Assembly (NCBI GenBank): GCA_963697805.1
Contig: CAVOPB010000002.1
Location: 124,001 to 188,000, forward strand
DNA: 64,000 nt
Direction of reading: 5' to 3'
Source of the DNA: VRUE01 sp963697805
GTDB lineage: Bacteria; Actinomycetota; Thermoleophilia; Solirubrobacterales; 70-9
Shown here: positions 52,832-63,002 of the stretch, piece by piece
How positions within the stretch are numbered: the first letter of the stretch is position 1
Layout of the letters: the number at the start of each line of letters is the position of its first letter
Program-made: the position numbers and the translations under genes
Notes under the pieces: model-generated
Database searches by the model: none
Seen by the model: the letters and a program-made list of their open reading frames with translations, nothing else
Told to the model about the DNA's origin: nothing

Positions 52832-53646
52832 GTTCGCTCCATCCTGTTTCGCAGGGCCAGCGACGCGATCGAGATCGAAATCACGATCAGGGCGATCGCG
52901 ATGCCGAAGGCGAGGGCAAGGGCCTCGCCGTCCCAGCCATAGATGAAGAGGCTGCGGATGCCCTCGATCAGGTAGCTGACCGGGTTGATCGTCGCGATCG
53001 TCCGGAACCACTCGTGTTCGATCAGGTTCCGGGGCATCGAGATCGAGCTGAAGAAGAGGAAGACGAAGAACAGCGGAAACATCCCCTGCACGGCCTCGCC
53101 GGAGCCGGTGCGGATCGCCATGAACATCCCGATTCCGCCGAACCCGATCGAGATCAGGACCGAGAGCGCGAGCAGGACCGGGACGCCGGCGACGCCAGCC
53201 TCGAAATGGGCGCCTGCGGCGAGGCCGACGGCGAGATAGATCGTGGCCTGGATCAGCCCGATCACGACCAGCCCTCCGAGCTGGCCGGCGATCAGCGAGG
53301 AGCCCCGCATCGGCGTCAGCGCGAGGCGGTTGAAGAACCCGTTCTCGATGTCTTCGGCGAGCGCCTGGCCGGAGTTCATCGTCGAGAACAGGGCGCCCTG
53401 GATGAAGGGCACCGCGAGGACGAAGGTCAGGTAGGAGTCGGTCGGGAAGCCGGGGATCTGGGTCGCCGCGTTCAGCCCGGCGCTGTTGACCGCGAGCAGG
53501 AAGAGCGGGAATACGAGGCTGGGGAAGATCATCGCCGGCTGGCGCAGGGTGCGGAGCGCCGCGCGACCGGCAAGAGAGAGAATCTGAGTCGAGAGGGTCG
53601 AGCCCCGGCTCGTGGCCGCCGGGACGGCGACGCTGGCGCCGCTCAC
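52828..53646 (-). CDS. ABC-2 exporter permease, first subunit
   Basis: 272 residues with an N-terminal cytoplasmic tail (1-35) and six transmembrane helices. It has the ABC-2 pattern FNRLALTPMRGSSLIAGQLGG followed by FFVFLFFSSISMPRNLIEHEWFRTIATINPVSYLIEGIRSL-type motifs. GTG 53646 overlaps the ATPase stop by 4 nt and its own stop overlaps the next permease, so the exporter is one heterodimeric permease pair with a single ATPase gene. The exported compound is unknown; drugs, lipids or polyketides are usual. Confidence 0.87.
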   Translation of the reverse strand: MSGASVAVPAATSRGSTLSTQILSLAGRAALRTLRQPAMIFPSLVFPLFLLAVNSAGLNAATQIPGFPTDSYLTFVLAVPFIQGALFSTMNSGQALAEDIENGFFNRLALTPMRGSSLIAGQLGGLVVIGLIQATIYLAVGLAAGAHFEAGVAGVPVLLALSVLISIGFGGIGMFMAIRTGSGEAVQGMFPLFFVFLFFSSISMPRNLIEHEWFRTIATINPVSYLIEGIRSLFIYGWDGEALALAFGIAIALIVISISIASLALRNRMERT

Positions 53647-54641
53647 GCTGTCGCCCTCTCGAGGGGCTGTTCTCCGGTCGGCATCTCGCCGTCCTCGCCG
53701 GCGCCCTCGAGATGGCGGCCGGTCTTCTCGAGGAAGACGTCGTCGAGGCTGGGAGCGTGGAGGTCGATGTCATCGAATCGCAGGCCCTCGGCGTCGAGCG
53801 CCCTGACGACGTCGGCGAGCCCCTCGGCTCCGCTCTCGAGACGAACGGCGAGCGCGTCTCGGCTTGCCGGCACACGCACTCCGAATCGCTGCATGACGCC
53901 GAGCACCCGCTCGGTCTCGGCCGGGTTGCACGGGGTGACCTCGAGGCTGGGCCGGCCGATCTCGTCCTTCAGCTCGTCCGGCGTCCCCTCGGCGACGATC
54001 TTGCCATCGTCGATGATCCCGACCCGGTCGGCGAGCACGTCGGCCTCCTCGAGGTACTGGGTGGTGAGGAAGACCGTGACCCCCTCCGTCCCGGCGAGGC
54101 GGCTCACCTCGTCCCAGAGCGCGGCCCTGCTCTGCGGGTCGAGACCGGTGGTCGGCTCGTCGAGGAAGAGGATGCGCGGGCCGTGGACTAGGGCGAGCGC
54201 GAGGTCGAGGCGGCGTTTCATCCCACCCGAGTAGCCGCCGACCTTGCGATCGGCGGCGTCGGAGAGACCGACCCGCTCGATCAGCGCGTCGCCACGGGAG
54301 ACCCGTTCCTCACGCGGAAGCCCGTGGAGGGCGGTCTGCAGCCGCATGTGCTCGCGTGCGCTCAGGTGGGGGTCGAGGGCTGCTTCCTGAAGCGCGGCGC
54401 CGATCGCCGCCCGCACCGCGGGGCCTTCGCGGACGACGTCGTGGCCGGCGACGCGAGCACTGCCGTCGGTCGGAGGCAGGAGGGTGGTCAGCATGTGGAC
54501 CGTGGTCGACTTGCCCGCCCCGTTGGGCCCCAGGAAGCCGTAGATCTCACCGGGGTCGACATGGAGGTCGATTCCGGCGACGGCGAGGGGACCGTTCTTG
54601 AATTTGCGGGTCAGCCCCTCGACCTCGATGTTGTTGTCCAT
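53643..54641 (-). CDS. ABC exporter ATPase, DrrA-like
   Basis: 332 residues. Walker A is GPNGAGKSTT (about 40-49), the signature is YSGGMKRRLDLA, Walker B with D-loop is ILFLDEPTTGLDP, and the H-loop is TTQYLEEAD. The C-terminal 90 residues have the DrrA-like tail. ATG 54641 is chosen because it overlaps the hspR stop by 1 nt (TGATG); GTG 54644 is possible. It is coupled to hspR and then to two permeases, so this exporter is probably heat- or stress-induced with the chaperones. Confidence 0.9.
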   Translation of the reverse strand: MDNNIEVEGLTRKFKNGPLAVAGIDLHVDPGEIYGFLGPNGAGKSTTVHMLTTLLPPTDGSARVAGHDVVREGPAVRAAIGAALQEAALDPHLSAREHMRLQTALHGLPREERVSRGDALIERVGLSDAADRKVGGYSGGMKRRLDLALALVHGPRILFLDEPTTGLDPQSRAALWDEVSRLAGTEGVTVFLTTQYLEEADVLADRVGIIDDGKIVAEGTPDELKDEIGRPSLEVTPCNPAETERVLGVMQRFGVRVPASRDALAVRLESGAEGLADVVRALDAEGLRFDDIDLHAPSLDDVFLEKTGRHLEGAGEDGEMPTGEQPLERATA

Positions 54642-55015
54642 CACGCTCCCTTCGCGTCTCGTTCGAGCTCGGCTGCCCGTTTCCGTACCCGCTCCAACTC
54701 GGACCTCATCCTCTCGACCTTCCGCTCGAGCTCGAGGACGGTCTCGACGCCGGCGAGGTTCAGGCCCTGCTCGGAGGTCATCCGCTGGATCCGGCGCAGC
54801 CGCTCGACGTCGCGTTGAGAGTAGAGGCGGGTGTTTTTCGGCGAGCGCTTCGGCTCGATCAGGCCGCGCGCCTCGTACATCCGCAGGGTCTGGGGGTGCA
54901 TCTGGGCGAGCTCGGCCGCGACCGAGATCATGAAGACGCCGCGCTCGGTGTCGATCGACGCTTCCATCCGCCGGGTCACCCGCCGCCCACCGCCGCTCGT
55001 GCCGCCGGCGCTCAT
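54641..55015 (-). CDS. hspR: MerR-family heat-shock repressor
   Basis: 124 residues. The N-terminal winged-helix motif ISVAAELAQMHPQTLRMYEARGLIEPKRS is typical of HspR, then RLYSQRDVERLRRIQRMTSEQGLNLAGVE and a coiled-coil dimer helix (about 90-120). In actinobacteria HspR represses the dnaK operon with DnaK as corepressor, binding HAIR inverted repeats. ATG 55015 overlaps the dnaJ stop by 4 nt, the usual dnaK-grpE-dnaJ-hspR order. No perfect HAIR site is visible upstream of dnaK. Confidence 0.93.
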   Translation of the reverse strand: MSAGGTSGGGRRVTRRMEASIDTERGVFMISVAAELAQMHPQTLRMYEARGLIEPKRSPKNTRLYSQRDVERLRRIQRMTSEQGLNLAGVETVLELERKVERMRSELERVRKRAAELERDAKGA

Positions 55016-56127
55016 CGCCCTGCCGCCCGCAGCAGCTCGGCCCGCGGGTCCTCGCCGTTGAGCGCCTCGGCGAGCTTCTCGGCCGCCTCGCGCTGCTCCT
55101 TGGTCAGCTTCTGCGGCATCTCGATGTCGAGCCGGTAGCGGATGTCACCGCGGCCCTTTGCGCCCCGTTTCGGCGCGCCCTCGCCGCGCAGGCGCTGGAT
55201 CGTTCCGTGCCGGGTCCCCTGCGGGATCTTGATCCTCTTCGTCCCGTCGAGGGTCGGGACCTCGATCGTCGCCCCCTGCAGCGCCTCGGCGACCGTGATC
55301 GGAACCGTCACCTCGAGGTTGCCGCCGTCGAGCCGCTGGAAGACCGGCGAGGGGGTGACGCGGGTGACGACATAGAGGTCGCCGGGCTGGCCGCCCCGCG
55401 GCCCGGCCTCGCCCTTGCCGGCGAGCCGGATCCTGGTCCCGTCCCTGACCCCGGCCGGGATGTTGACCTTGTAGCGCTTGGTCTGCTGGGTCAGGCCGGA
55501 GCCGCTGCAGGTCGGGCAGGGGTCCTCGATGATCTGGCCGGCCCCGCCGCACTGGGGGCAGGGCTGGCTGATCGAGAAGAAGCCCTGGCTCTGGGAGTCG
55601 ATGCCGCGGCCTTCGCAGCGAGGGCAGGTGACGGGGGTGGTCCCCGGTTTGGCGCCGTTGCCGTGGCAGGTCGGGCAGCGTTCCTGCTTCGGGACCGTGA
55701 CGCTGACCTGGGCGCCGTTGATCGCCTGCTCGAAGCTGAGGACGGTCTCGGTTTCGAGGTCCCGGCCGCGCGGCTGCTGCGGTTCGGCGCGGCCGCCGCC
55801 GCGGCTGAAGATGTTGGAGAAGATGTCACCGAGGTCGCCGCCGAAGCCGGCGCCCCCGCCGGCGCCGAACGGGCCCGTGCCGCCGGGGCCTCCCGGCTGC
55901 CCGCCGAAGCCGCCGAAGGGGCCGCCCGCGTCGTACTCCTTGCGCTTCTCGGGGTCTGACAGGGTGTCGTAGGCGCCCTGCACCTCCTTGAAGCGCTCCT
56001 CGGCGTCGGGGTCGTCCGGGTTGCGGTCGGGGTGGTACTGACGCGCCAGCTTCCGGTACGCCTTCTTTATCTCGTCGTCGGTCGCCTTTTTCGAGACGCC
56101 CAGGACCTTGTAGAGATCCTCAGCCAA
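55012..56127 (-). CDS. dnaJ: co-chaperone DnaJ
   Basis: 371 residues. J-domain (1-70) with the HPD motif in YHPDRNPDDPDAEERFKEV, a Gly/Phe-rich linker (75-125), four zinc-finger repeats (CPTCHGNG, CPRCEGRG, CPQCGGAG, CPTCSGSG), and the C-terminal peptide-binding domains (GDLYVVTRVTPSPVFQR). It delivers unfolded substrates to DnaK and stimulates its ATPase. A 9-bp gap follows grpE, and the hspR start overlaps its stop, so it is translated with its regulator. Its length is standard for type I DnaJ. Confidence 0.96.
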   Translation of the reverse strand: MAEDLYKVLGVSKKATDDEIKKAYRKLARQYHPDRNPDDPDAEERFKEVQGAYDTLSDPEKRKEYDAGGPFGGFGGQPGGPGGTGPFGAGGGAGFGGDLGDIFSNIFSRGGGRAEPQQPRGRDLETETVLSFEQAINGAQVSVTVPKQERCPTCHGNGAKPGTTPVTCPRCEGRGIDSQSQGFFSISQPCPQCGGAGQIIEDPCPTCSGSGLTQQTKRYKVNIPAGVRDGTRIRLAGKGEAGPRGGQPGDLYVVTRVTPSPVFQRLDGGNLEVTVPITVAEALQGATIEVPTLDGTKRIKIPQGTRHGTIQRLRGEGAPKRGAKGRGDIRYRLDIEMPQKLTKEQREAAEKLAEALNGEDPRAELLRAAGR

Positions 56128-56136
56128 GGGGTCACC

Positions 56137-56720
56137 TCACTCCGCCACCACGACGCGCGCGGGCCGGACCAGCTGATCGCCGAGGCGGTAGCCCTTCTGG
56201 ACGACCTCGACGACGGTGCCGGGGTCTGCGTCCGAGCCCGGAAGGGTCGAGAGCGCTTCGTGGACCTGGGGATCGAACGCCTCTCCCCTCGGATCGACGG
56301 CCTCGACCCCGTTACGGGCCAGCGCCTCGCGCAGGCTGCGGAAGACGAGCAGGACGCCATGGGCGAGCCCGTCGGGGGAGTCGCCCTCGGGGTCGAGGCC
56401 GGCGGCCTGCAGCGCCCGCTCGAGGTCGTCGAGCACGGGGATCACCTCGCGGAGCACCCCGGCCTTGCCGCGGGCGCCGGCGGCCTCCGTCTCGGCGGCC
56501 ATCCGCCTGCGGAAGTTCTCGAAGTCGGCCTTGGTCCGCTTCGCGAGGTCCAGGTACTCGTCCCGCTTCTCCTCTGCCTCGGCGAGGAGGGAATCGATGT
56601 CCTGCTCAACGGCCTCTCCCGTGGGAGGCGCGGATGATGGGGGGGTCGAGGACGACCCCGCCCGCAGAGCCCCCCCGTCATCCGGGTCAGGACCCGCGGG
56701 CCGAGGCCCTTGGTCAGCGG

Positions 56721-56724
<4 letters not shown>
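56137..56724 (-). CDS. grpE: nucleotide exchange factor GrpE
   Basis: 195 residues. An acidic, Pro/Ser-rich N-terminus (1-45) precedes the long coiled coil (about 48-95, AEEKRDEYLDLAKRTKADFENFRRR), then the four-helix and beta-wing domain ending VVEVVQKGYRLGDQLVRPARVVVAE, the GrpE signature. It resets DnaK by releasing ADP. ATG 56724 overlaps the dnaK stop by 4 nt (ATGA), so it is coupled to it. Confidence 0.95.
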
Positions 56725-58619
<1,895 letters not shown>

Positions 58620-58659
58620 TTTTATGCATACCTCCAGGGGTTTTGTCTTGACTGGGCTT

Positions 58660-58676
58660 AGTCCCACAGGGGGACT
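58660..58676. promoter_or_regulatory. inverted repeat upstream of dnaK
   Basis: AGTCCC-ACAGG-GGGACT, perfect 6-bp arms, about 40 bp upstream of GTG 58619. It is not the canonical HspR HAIR site (CTTGAGT-N7-ACTCAAG). It could be an operator or a hairpin in the leader. Confidence 0.4.
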
Positions 58677-58731
58677 CTGAAAATCTAAGTGAGAGTATGG
58701 CAGATCAGGATTGTCGGCAGGCGGCCCTTCC

Positions 58732-58760
58732 TTGGCCACCGCGACCTTCCGCCATATAGT
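58732..58760 (+). promoter_or_regulatory. promoter TTGGCC-N17-TATAGT
   Basis: A -35 (58732-58737) and -10 (58755-58760) at 17-bp spacing, upstream of the secreted endonuclease-fold gene at 58864. It gives a leader of about 95 nt, unlike the many leaderless genes here. Confidence 0.5.
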
Positions 58761-58863
58761 GGGTTTTGCAGTTGCGGCACAGGGGGAGTCAGGGGACAAG
58801 CGACTCCCAAGGGGGGCGCCTCAACGTAATCGACCCGAGTGGGTCGCCGACGAGGAGGAGCAC

Positions 58864-60054
58864 TTGAACAAGGTTCACGCAATGAGAAGGGGAATGCCAC
58901 TGCTGGCGATCGCCGCGGCCCTGGCCCTCGCGATCCTGCTGCCCGCAGCCGCGGTTGCCGGAGGGCACGGTCACGACGACTACGGCAGGGGCCACGACCA
59001 GGGCAAGGGCCACGATCACGGCCACGGCCATCACAGGGGCTCGGAGGTCAACGTGATGACCCGCAACCTCTACCTCGGTGCCGTTCTTGACCCGGCGGTC
59101 GCCGCGGAAACGCCGGACGAGCTCGCCGCAGCCGATGGCGAGATCCTCCGTGAGGTCGTCGCCAATGACTTCCCGACCCGTGCCAAGGGGCTCGCGAACG
59201 AGATCCTGCGGACGAGGCCGGACCTGGTCGGAATGCAGGAGGTCGCGAACTGGCAGAGCACACCGCTCTCGCCCTCGGCGACACCGGTCAACTACGACTA
59301 TCTCGAACTGCTCCTCGATCAGCTGAACAAGGGGCCCGGTTCGCAGTACAGGGTCGTCTTCGTACAGCCGGAGTTCGACCTCGAAGCCCCCGCCGACATG
59401 AACGAAGTCCCCGGCGACGGGCCGCTGCCTGGCTTCTCGACCGCCGAGCTGGTCGGTCACCTGACGATGCGCGACGTGATCCTCGCCCGCAACGGCGCCG
59501 GCGTCCACACCTGGAACGAGCAGGGCGCCAATTTCAACACCCTGATCGAACTGCCGATCCTGGGCCAGCCGAAACCGATCGCGAGGGGCTGGACCTCGAC
59601 CGACGCCAGCGTTCGCGGCAGCGACCCGTTCCATTTCGTCGACACGCACCTGGAGTCGTTCCATCCCCTGATCCGCCAGGCTCAGGCCGATGAACTCGTC
59701 GCTCCCGGTGGGCCGGCGACGAGCTCGCTACCGGTGGTCCTGGTCGGCGACCTCAACTCGGACGACGACACGGTCAGCGGGGCGGACACCCTCGCCTACA
59801 ACGACCTGCTCGCGGCAGGGATGGTCGAGCGCAGCACCAATGACCCGCTCGGCTGCTGCCTCAACTCGGCGTTTCTCTCGGTCGGCGGCGGCGGCAGCAT
59901 CACCGACTTCGACCACCAGGTCGACCACGTGATGACCCGCAACCCCGACGAGATCACGCTGAAGAGCTCGATCGTGACGGGCCTGAACCCGGTCAACGGC
60001 TTCTGGGACTCGGATCACGCGGGCCTGTTCAGCGCGCTGCGGTTCGACGACTAG
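58864..60054 (+). CDS. secreted endonuclease/exonuclease/phosphatase-family protein
   Basis: 396 residues. A signal peptide (about 1-34) is followed by a His/Gly/Asp-rich stretch (about 35-62, runs such as GHDHGHGHHRG) that could bind metal. The EEP fold follows, with its motifs in order: VMTRNLYLGA, VGMQEVANWQ with the metal-binding Glu, THLES with His, VLVGDLNSDDD with the DxN pair, and WDSDHAGLFS with the catalytic Asp-His. The fold hydrolyses phosphodiesters in nucleases, sphingomyelinases and inositol phosphatases; the substrate is unknown. TTG 58864 has GGAGGAG just upstream; ATG 58882 is the alternative. Confidence 0.85.
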   Translation: MNKVHAMRRGMPLLAIAAALALAILLPAAAVAGGHGHDDYGRGHDQGKGHDHGHGHHRGSEVNVMTRNLYLGAVLDPAVAAETPDELAAADGEILREVVANDFPTRAKGLANEILRTRPDLVGMQEVANWQSTPLSPSATPVNYDYLELLLDQLNKGPGSQYRVVFVQPEFDLEAPADMNEVPGDGPLPGFSTAELVGHLTMRDVILARNGAGVHTWNEQGANFNTLIELPILGQPKPIARGWTSTDASVRGSDPFHFVDTHLESFHPLIRQAQADELVAPGGPATSSLPVVLVGDLNSDDDTVSGADTLAYNDLLAAGMVERSTNDPLGCCLNSAFLSVGGGGSITDFDHQVDHVMTRNPDEITLKSSIVTGLNPVNGFWDSDHAGLFSALRFDD

Positions 60055-60076
60055 GGATGTGAGGACGTGCCGGTCG

Positions 60077-60106
60077 GGGGTCGCGCGCTGCGCGGCTCCC
60101 GACCCC
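60077..60106 (+). terminator. G/C hairpin after the endonuclease-fold gene
   Basis: GGGGTCG (60077-60083) pairs with CGACCCC (60100-60106) across a 16-nt loop, 22 bp beyond the stop at 60054. There is no U-tract. It may serve both convergent genes. Confidence 0.45.
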
Positions 60107-60127
60107 GGTCGTCGGACTGAGTAAAGC

Positions 60128-60160
60128 GCACCTCCTCCGCGCTTCCGCGTCCGGGGGTGC
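60128..60160 (+). repeat. structured repeat, short copy E without inner hairpin
   Basis: GCACC/GGTGC (5 bp) encloses TCCTCCGCGCTTCCGCGTCCGGG-like arms (60133-60155). Copy D on the minus strand has the same segment with 3 nt of indels. It overlaps the last base of the cytochrome c gene and lies downstream of its stop. Confidence 0.65.
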
Positions 60161-60570
60161 TAGCCCCGGCCGGCGGTGTTGGCGACGAATTCGGCGACCT
60201 CTTCGGCCTGTTCGCCGGAGAGGATGCCGGCCGGCATCCGGCCCGGCGTGCTGCTGCTGTCGACGCCTTCGTCGATCGCGTTGAGGACGCGCCCTTCGCT
60301 CGATTCGATCGCCTTCTCGTCCGAGGCCGGACCGGTCGCGGCGAGAAGTTCGTCGAGGTCGGGGCCGAAGTTGCCGTCGGTGCCGGCCGAGTAGAGCGTG
60401 TGGCAGGTGCCGCAGTTCGTCTCGAAAAGGCTCTGGCCCTGCTTCAGATTGGCCGAGACCTGCTCGCGGCCGCGAGCCGCGTCGCCGTCGGCGCGGAAGA
60501 CGAGCCACGGGATCACCGCCGCGAGGACGAGGACGACGATGCCGAAGACGATGAAGGTTTTTCTGCTCAT
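60160..60570 (-). CDS. membrane-anchored cytochrome c
   Basis: 136 residues. An N-terminal membrane anchor (about 5-25, FIVFGIVVLVLAAVIPWLVF) is followed by a class I cytochrome c domain. CGTCH is the heme-attachment motif (about residue 60) and GRMPAGILSG carries the likely axial Met. One c-type heme faces the periplasmic side, with a role in electron transfer. ATG 60570 is set by the anchor. It ends at repeat copy E. The nth-like gene is upstream with a 32-bp gap. The redox partner cannot be identified. Confidence 0.85.
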   Translation of the reverse strand: MSRKTFIVFGIVVLVLAAVIPWLVFRADGDAARGREQVSANLKQGQSLFETNCGTCHTLYSAGTDGNFGPDLDELLAATGPASDEKAIESSEGRVLNAIDEGVDSSSTPGRMPAGILSGEQAEEVAEFVANTAGRG

Positions 60571-60602
60571 GTTTTGGGGCCGATGCTGAAGCGGCGGAGA
60601 TA

Positions 60603-61289
60603 CTACCGTCGCATCTCGCGGTAGAAGGGGCACATCCGCCGCAGCCTGCACTCACCGCAGCGAGGCTTCGGCCGGCAGACCTCGCGACCGTGCTGGATCA
60701 GGTTCATGTGCAGCTCGTAGGCATCCTCGGGATCGACCACCGCCAGCATCTCGTCGTGGGCCCGATCGAAGCCCGCGCCGGGAGGGAACAGGCCGAGCCG
60801 CCCGCCGACGCGGTGGATGTGGACGTCGACCGGGATCTCCGGGATCCCCCAGGTGAAGATCAGGACGCAGGCCGACGTTTTGCGCCCGACGCCGGGAAGC
60901 CCGAGGAGGAACTCCATCGACTCCTCACGGGGGGCGGACTCGGTCCAGTCGAGGTCGGGGGGGTCGCCGAGGCGCTCGAGAATCTGCTGCAGGCGGGGCG
61001 CCTTCTGCTTGCCGAGACCGCCGGGGCGGATCGCCTCCTCGACCTCGGCGACCGGGGCGTCGCGGACCTCCTCCCAGGTCGGGAAGCGCTCGCGGAGCCC
61101 GGCGTAGGCGCGGTCGCGGTTGCGGTCGTTGGTGTGCTGGGAGAGGACCGTCTTGATCAGCTCCGCGATCGGGTGGCCGTGGGGATGGTTTACCGGCCTC
61201 CCGTAGAGCTCGCGCAGCCGGTCGCGGATCGCCCGCACCCGCTGCGTTCTCGGCCGTTTCCAGTCCACGCTTGCTCGCTCCGCGCTCAT
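60603..61289 (-). CDS. nth: endonuclease III-like DNA glycosylase
   Basis: 228 residues. It excises oxidised pyrimidines from DNA. The helix-hairpin-helix is LLGLPGVGRKTSACVLIF, the catalytic Asp is in PVDVHIHRVGGRLGL, and the 4Fe-4S cluster is C-x6-C-x2-C-x5-C (CRPKPRCGECRLRRMC). The usual catalytic Lys lies in the HhH segment (GRKTSA), though the canonical GVGRKTA reads GVGRKTS. ATG 61289 is chosen; its first 21 nt are identical to the repeat fragment at 13848-13868, so the N-terminus MSAERAS may have been supplied by a repeat insertion. An open frame on to 62084 is antisense to the hydrolase. Confidence 0.9.
   Translation of the reverse strand: MSAERASVDWKRPRTQRVRAIRDRLRELYGRPVNHPHGHPIAELIKTVLSQHTNDRNRDRAYAGLRERFPTWEEVRDAPVAEVEEAIRPGGLGKQKAPRLQQILERLGDPPDLDWTESAPREESMEFLLGLPGVGRKTSACVLIFTWGIPEIPVDVHIHRVGGRLGLFPPGAGFDRAHDEMLAVVDPEDAYELHMNLIQHGREVCRPKPRCGECRLRRMCPFYREMRR
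61269..61289 (+). repeat. structured repeat, right-hand fragment F at the nth start
   Basis: 21 nt identical to 13848-13868, the right flank of copy A. On the minus strand it supplies the start codon and first seven codons of nth. Confidence 0.55.
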
Positions 61290-61313
61290 GGTGCTGACCC
61301 TATTCGCCCGACA

Positions 61314-61319
61314 TATGCT
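61314..61319 (+). promoter_or_regulatory. -10-like TATGCT, leaderless start of the hydrolase gene
   Basis: TATGCT lies 6 nt before ATG 61326. Confidence 0.4.
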
Positions 61320-61325
61320 CCCCGG

Positions 61326-62144
61326 ATGGCGGCAATCGAGGAGGCGGAGCTTCTGGTCGACGGTGTCCGGGTCTTCTACCGGCGCGTGCCAGGGGAGGGA
61401 ACACCGACCGTCTACTGCCATGGCAACCCGTCCCATGGCGAGGACTGGGTGCCGTTCATGGAGCGAGGTGGGCCGTCGATCGCGATCGACATGCCGGGCT
61501 GGGGGCGTTCGGACCGCCCGGACCCGAAGGGCTTCGACTACTCGATGCACGGGCTCTCGGCGTTCCTCGAACGCTGCCTCGAGGAGCTTGGGATCGGCAG
61601 GCGCAAGCTCGTCGTCCACGACTGGGGCTGCCTCGCCCTGATCGGCGCCCAGCGGCGCCCGGACCTGGTCGAGCGCCTCGTGGTGATGAACATCGTCCCC
61701 CTCACCCCCGGCTACCGCTGGCACTGGATCGCCCAGATCTGGCGCCGGCGCCCGTTCGGCGAGATCGCCAACGCCACCGCGACGAGGACCTCGACGGCGC
61801 TGACGCTGCGTCAGGCGAACGGCGATCGCAGCCCGATGCCCGAGGAGTTCGTCGACCAGATCTGGGACCACTGGGACGCGGGTACCAGCAGGGCGATGCT
61901 CCGCCTCTACCGTCACGCCGACCCAGACCGCCTCGTCGCCGCCGGCAGGGACCTCGGCCTGATCACCTGCCCCGCCCTGGTGCTCTGGGGCGAAGCGGAC
62001 CCCTATCTGCCGACCAAATTCGCCGAGGACACCGCCGCCGCCCTCGGCAACGCGCAGGTCGAGACCCGGGCGGGTGCGGGCCACTGGCCGTGGATCGACG
62101 ACCCGACGATCGTCGACCGGGTCCTCGAATTCCTCGCTGAATGA
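61326..62144 (+). CDS. alpha/beta hydrolase, dehalogenase/epoxide hydrolase-like
   Basis: A 272-residue single-domain protein. HGNPSHGEDW is the oxyanion region and VVHDWGCLALIG places Asp, not Ser, at the nucleophile, as in haloalkane/haloacid dehalogenases and epoxide hydrolases. The second carboxylate is likely in LWGEADPYLP, and the catalytic His is in GAGHWPWIDDP. A small cap of helices lies between (about 125-200). The substrate could be a halogenated or epoxide compound or a different ester; the Asp nucleophile is the firm point. The ATG is 6 nt after a -10-like TATGCT. Confidence 0.87.
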   Translation: MAAIEEAELLVDGVRVFYRRVPGEGTPTVYCHGNPSHGEDWVPFMERGGPSIAIDMPGWGRSDRPDPKGFDYSMHGLSAFLERCLEELGIGRRKLVVHDWGCLALIGAQRRPDLVERLVVMNIVPLTPGYRWHWIAQIWRRRPFGEIANATATRTSTALTLRQANGDRSPMPEEFVDQIWDHWDAGTSRAMLRLYRHADPDRLVAAGRDLGLITCPALVLWGEADPYLPTKFAEDTAAALGNAQVETRAGAGHWPWIDDPTIVDRVLEFLAE

Positions 62145-62178
62145 GACGAATCTCCACGATGCCCGTTAACCGGCGGAT

Positions 62179-62184
62179 TACAAT
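62179..62184 (+). promoter_or_regulatory. -10-like TACAAT, leaderless start of the PAP2-like gene
   Basis: TACAAT (5/6 to TATAAT) is 6 nt before ATG 62191. Confidence 0.45.
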
Positions 62185-62190
62185 TGCCGG

Positions 62191-62967
62191 ATGCGCGCGA
62201 TCTCCGCGATAGGTTCGAGGCTGCCCAAAGGCTGGGGTGACCTCGGCCGCCAGGTGTTGATCCTGGTCGGGGTCGACCTCGCCTACACCGCGGTCCGGGG
62301 CATCGCCGACGGCGAGAAATCGGTGGCGATGGCCAACGGCCATCAGGTGATCCATTTCGAGAAGTCGATGGGCGCCCTGTTCGAGCCCCAGGTGCAGTCC
62401 TTCTTCCTGCCGGCGCGCTGGATCATCGACCTCGCCGACCAGCTCTACCTCAACGCCCAGTTCTCGATCGCGCTCGGATTCCTGGTCTGGCTCTACCTAT
62501 TCCGCAACGAGTCCTACAACTTCGTCCGCAACATGTTCGTGATCGCGATGGGTCTGGCGCTCGTCGGCTACACGCTCTACCCGACCGCGCCGCCGAGGAT
62601 GTTCCCCGAGTACGGGTTCATCGACACCCTCAACAGCTTCTCCGGGATCAAACACGACTCGGCCCTGGCGAAGTCGTTCATCAATCCCTACGCCGCGATC
62701 CCGAGCATGCACTGCGCCTTCGCGGTGATGATCGGCGCCACCGGGGCGCTGGTCTGCCGCCGCTGGTGGTCGCGCGCCTTCTGGGCAGCCTGGCCGCTGC
62801 TGATCCTCTGGGTCGTGATCGTCACCGGCAACCACTACTGGATCGACGCCGTGCTCGGCTGGGGGGTGGCGCTCACGTCCGCGGTGGTCGCCCAGCGCCT
62901 GTTCGCCCGGGCCCGGCCCGAGGCCTGGTCCTTCCGGACAGCCCGCTCGCGGGAGGCGGAGGCCTGA
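62191..62967 (+). CDS. PAP2-like inositolphosphotransferase-family membrane protein
   Basis: 258 residues with about six transmembrane helices. The lipid-phosphatase/phosphotransferase motifs are in order: YPTAPPRMFP, then PSMHCAFAVM with the first catalytic His, then TGNHYWIDAVLGWG with the second His and Asp. It matches the Aur1/Ipt1-like PAP2_3 group, which moves phosphoinositol groups between lipids. Its neighbours, a CDP-alcohol phosphatidyltransferase and inositol-phosphate synthase, fit phosphoinositide metabolism. The exact reaction is inference. Confidence 0.85.
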   Translation: MRAISAIGSRLPKGWGDLGRQVLILVGVDLAYTAVRGIADGEKSVAMANGHQVIHFEKSMGALFEPQVQSFFLPARWIIDLADQLYLNAQFSIALGFLVWLYLFRNESYNFVRNMFVIAMGLALVGYTLYPTAPPRMFPEYGFIDTLNSFSGIKHDSALAKSFINPYAAIPSMHCAFAVMIGATGALVCRRWWSRAFWAAWPLLILWVVIVTGNHYWIDAVLGWGVALTSAVVAQRLFARARPEAWSFRTARSREAEA

Positions 62968-63002
62968 CCGGTCTCCGTCCGATGAACTAGCCTCAACTGC
63001 GC

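Noticed and set aside
58647..58660. CTTGACT upstream of dnaK as a HAIR half-site
   Set aside because: Only one half resembles the consensus and no ACTCAAG partner lies at the right distance.
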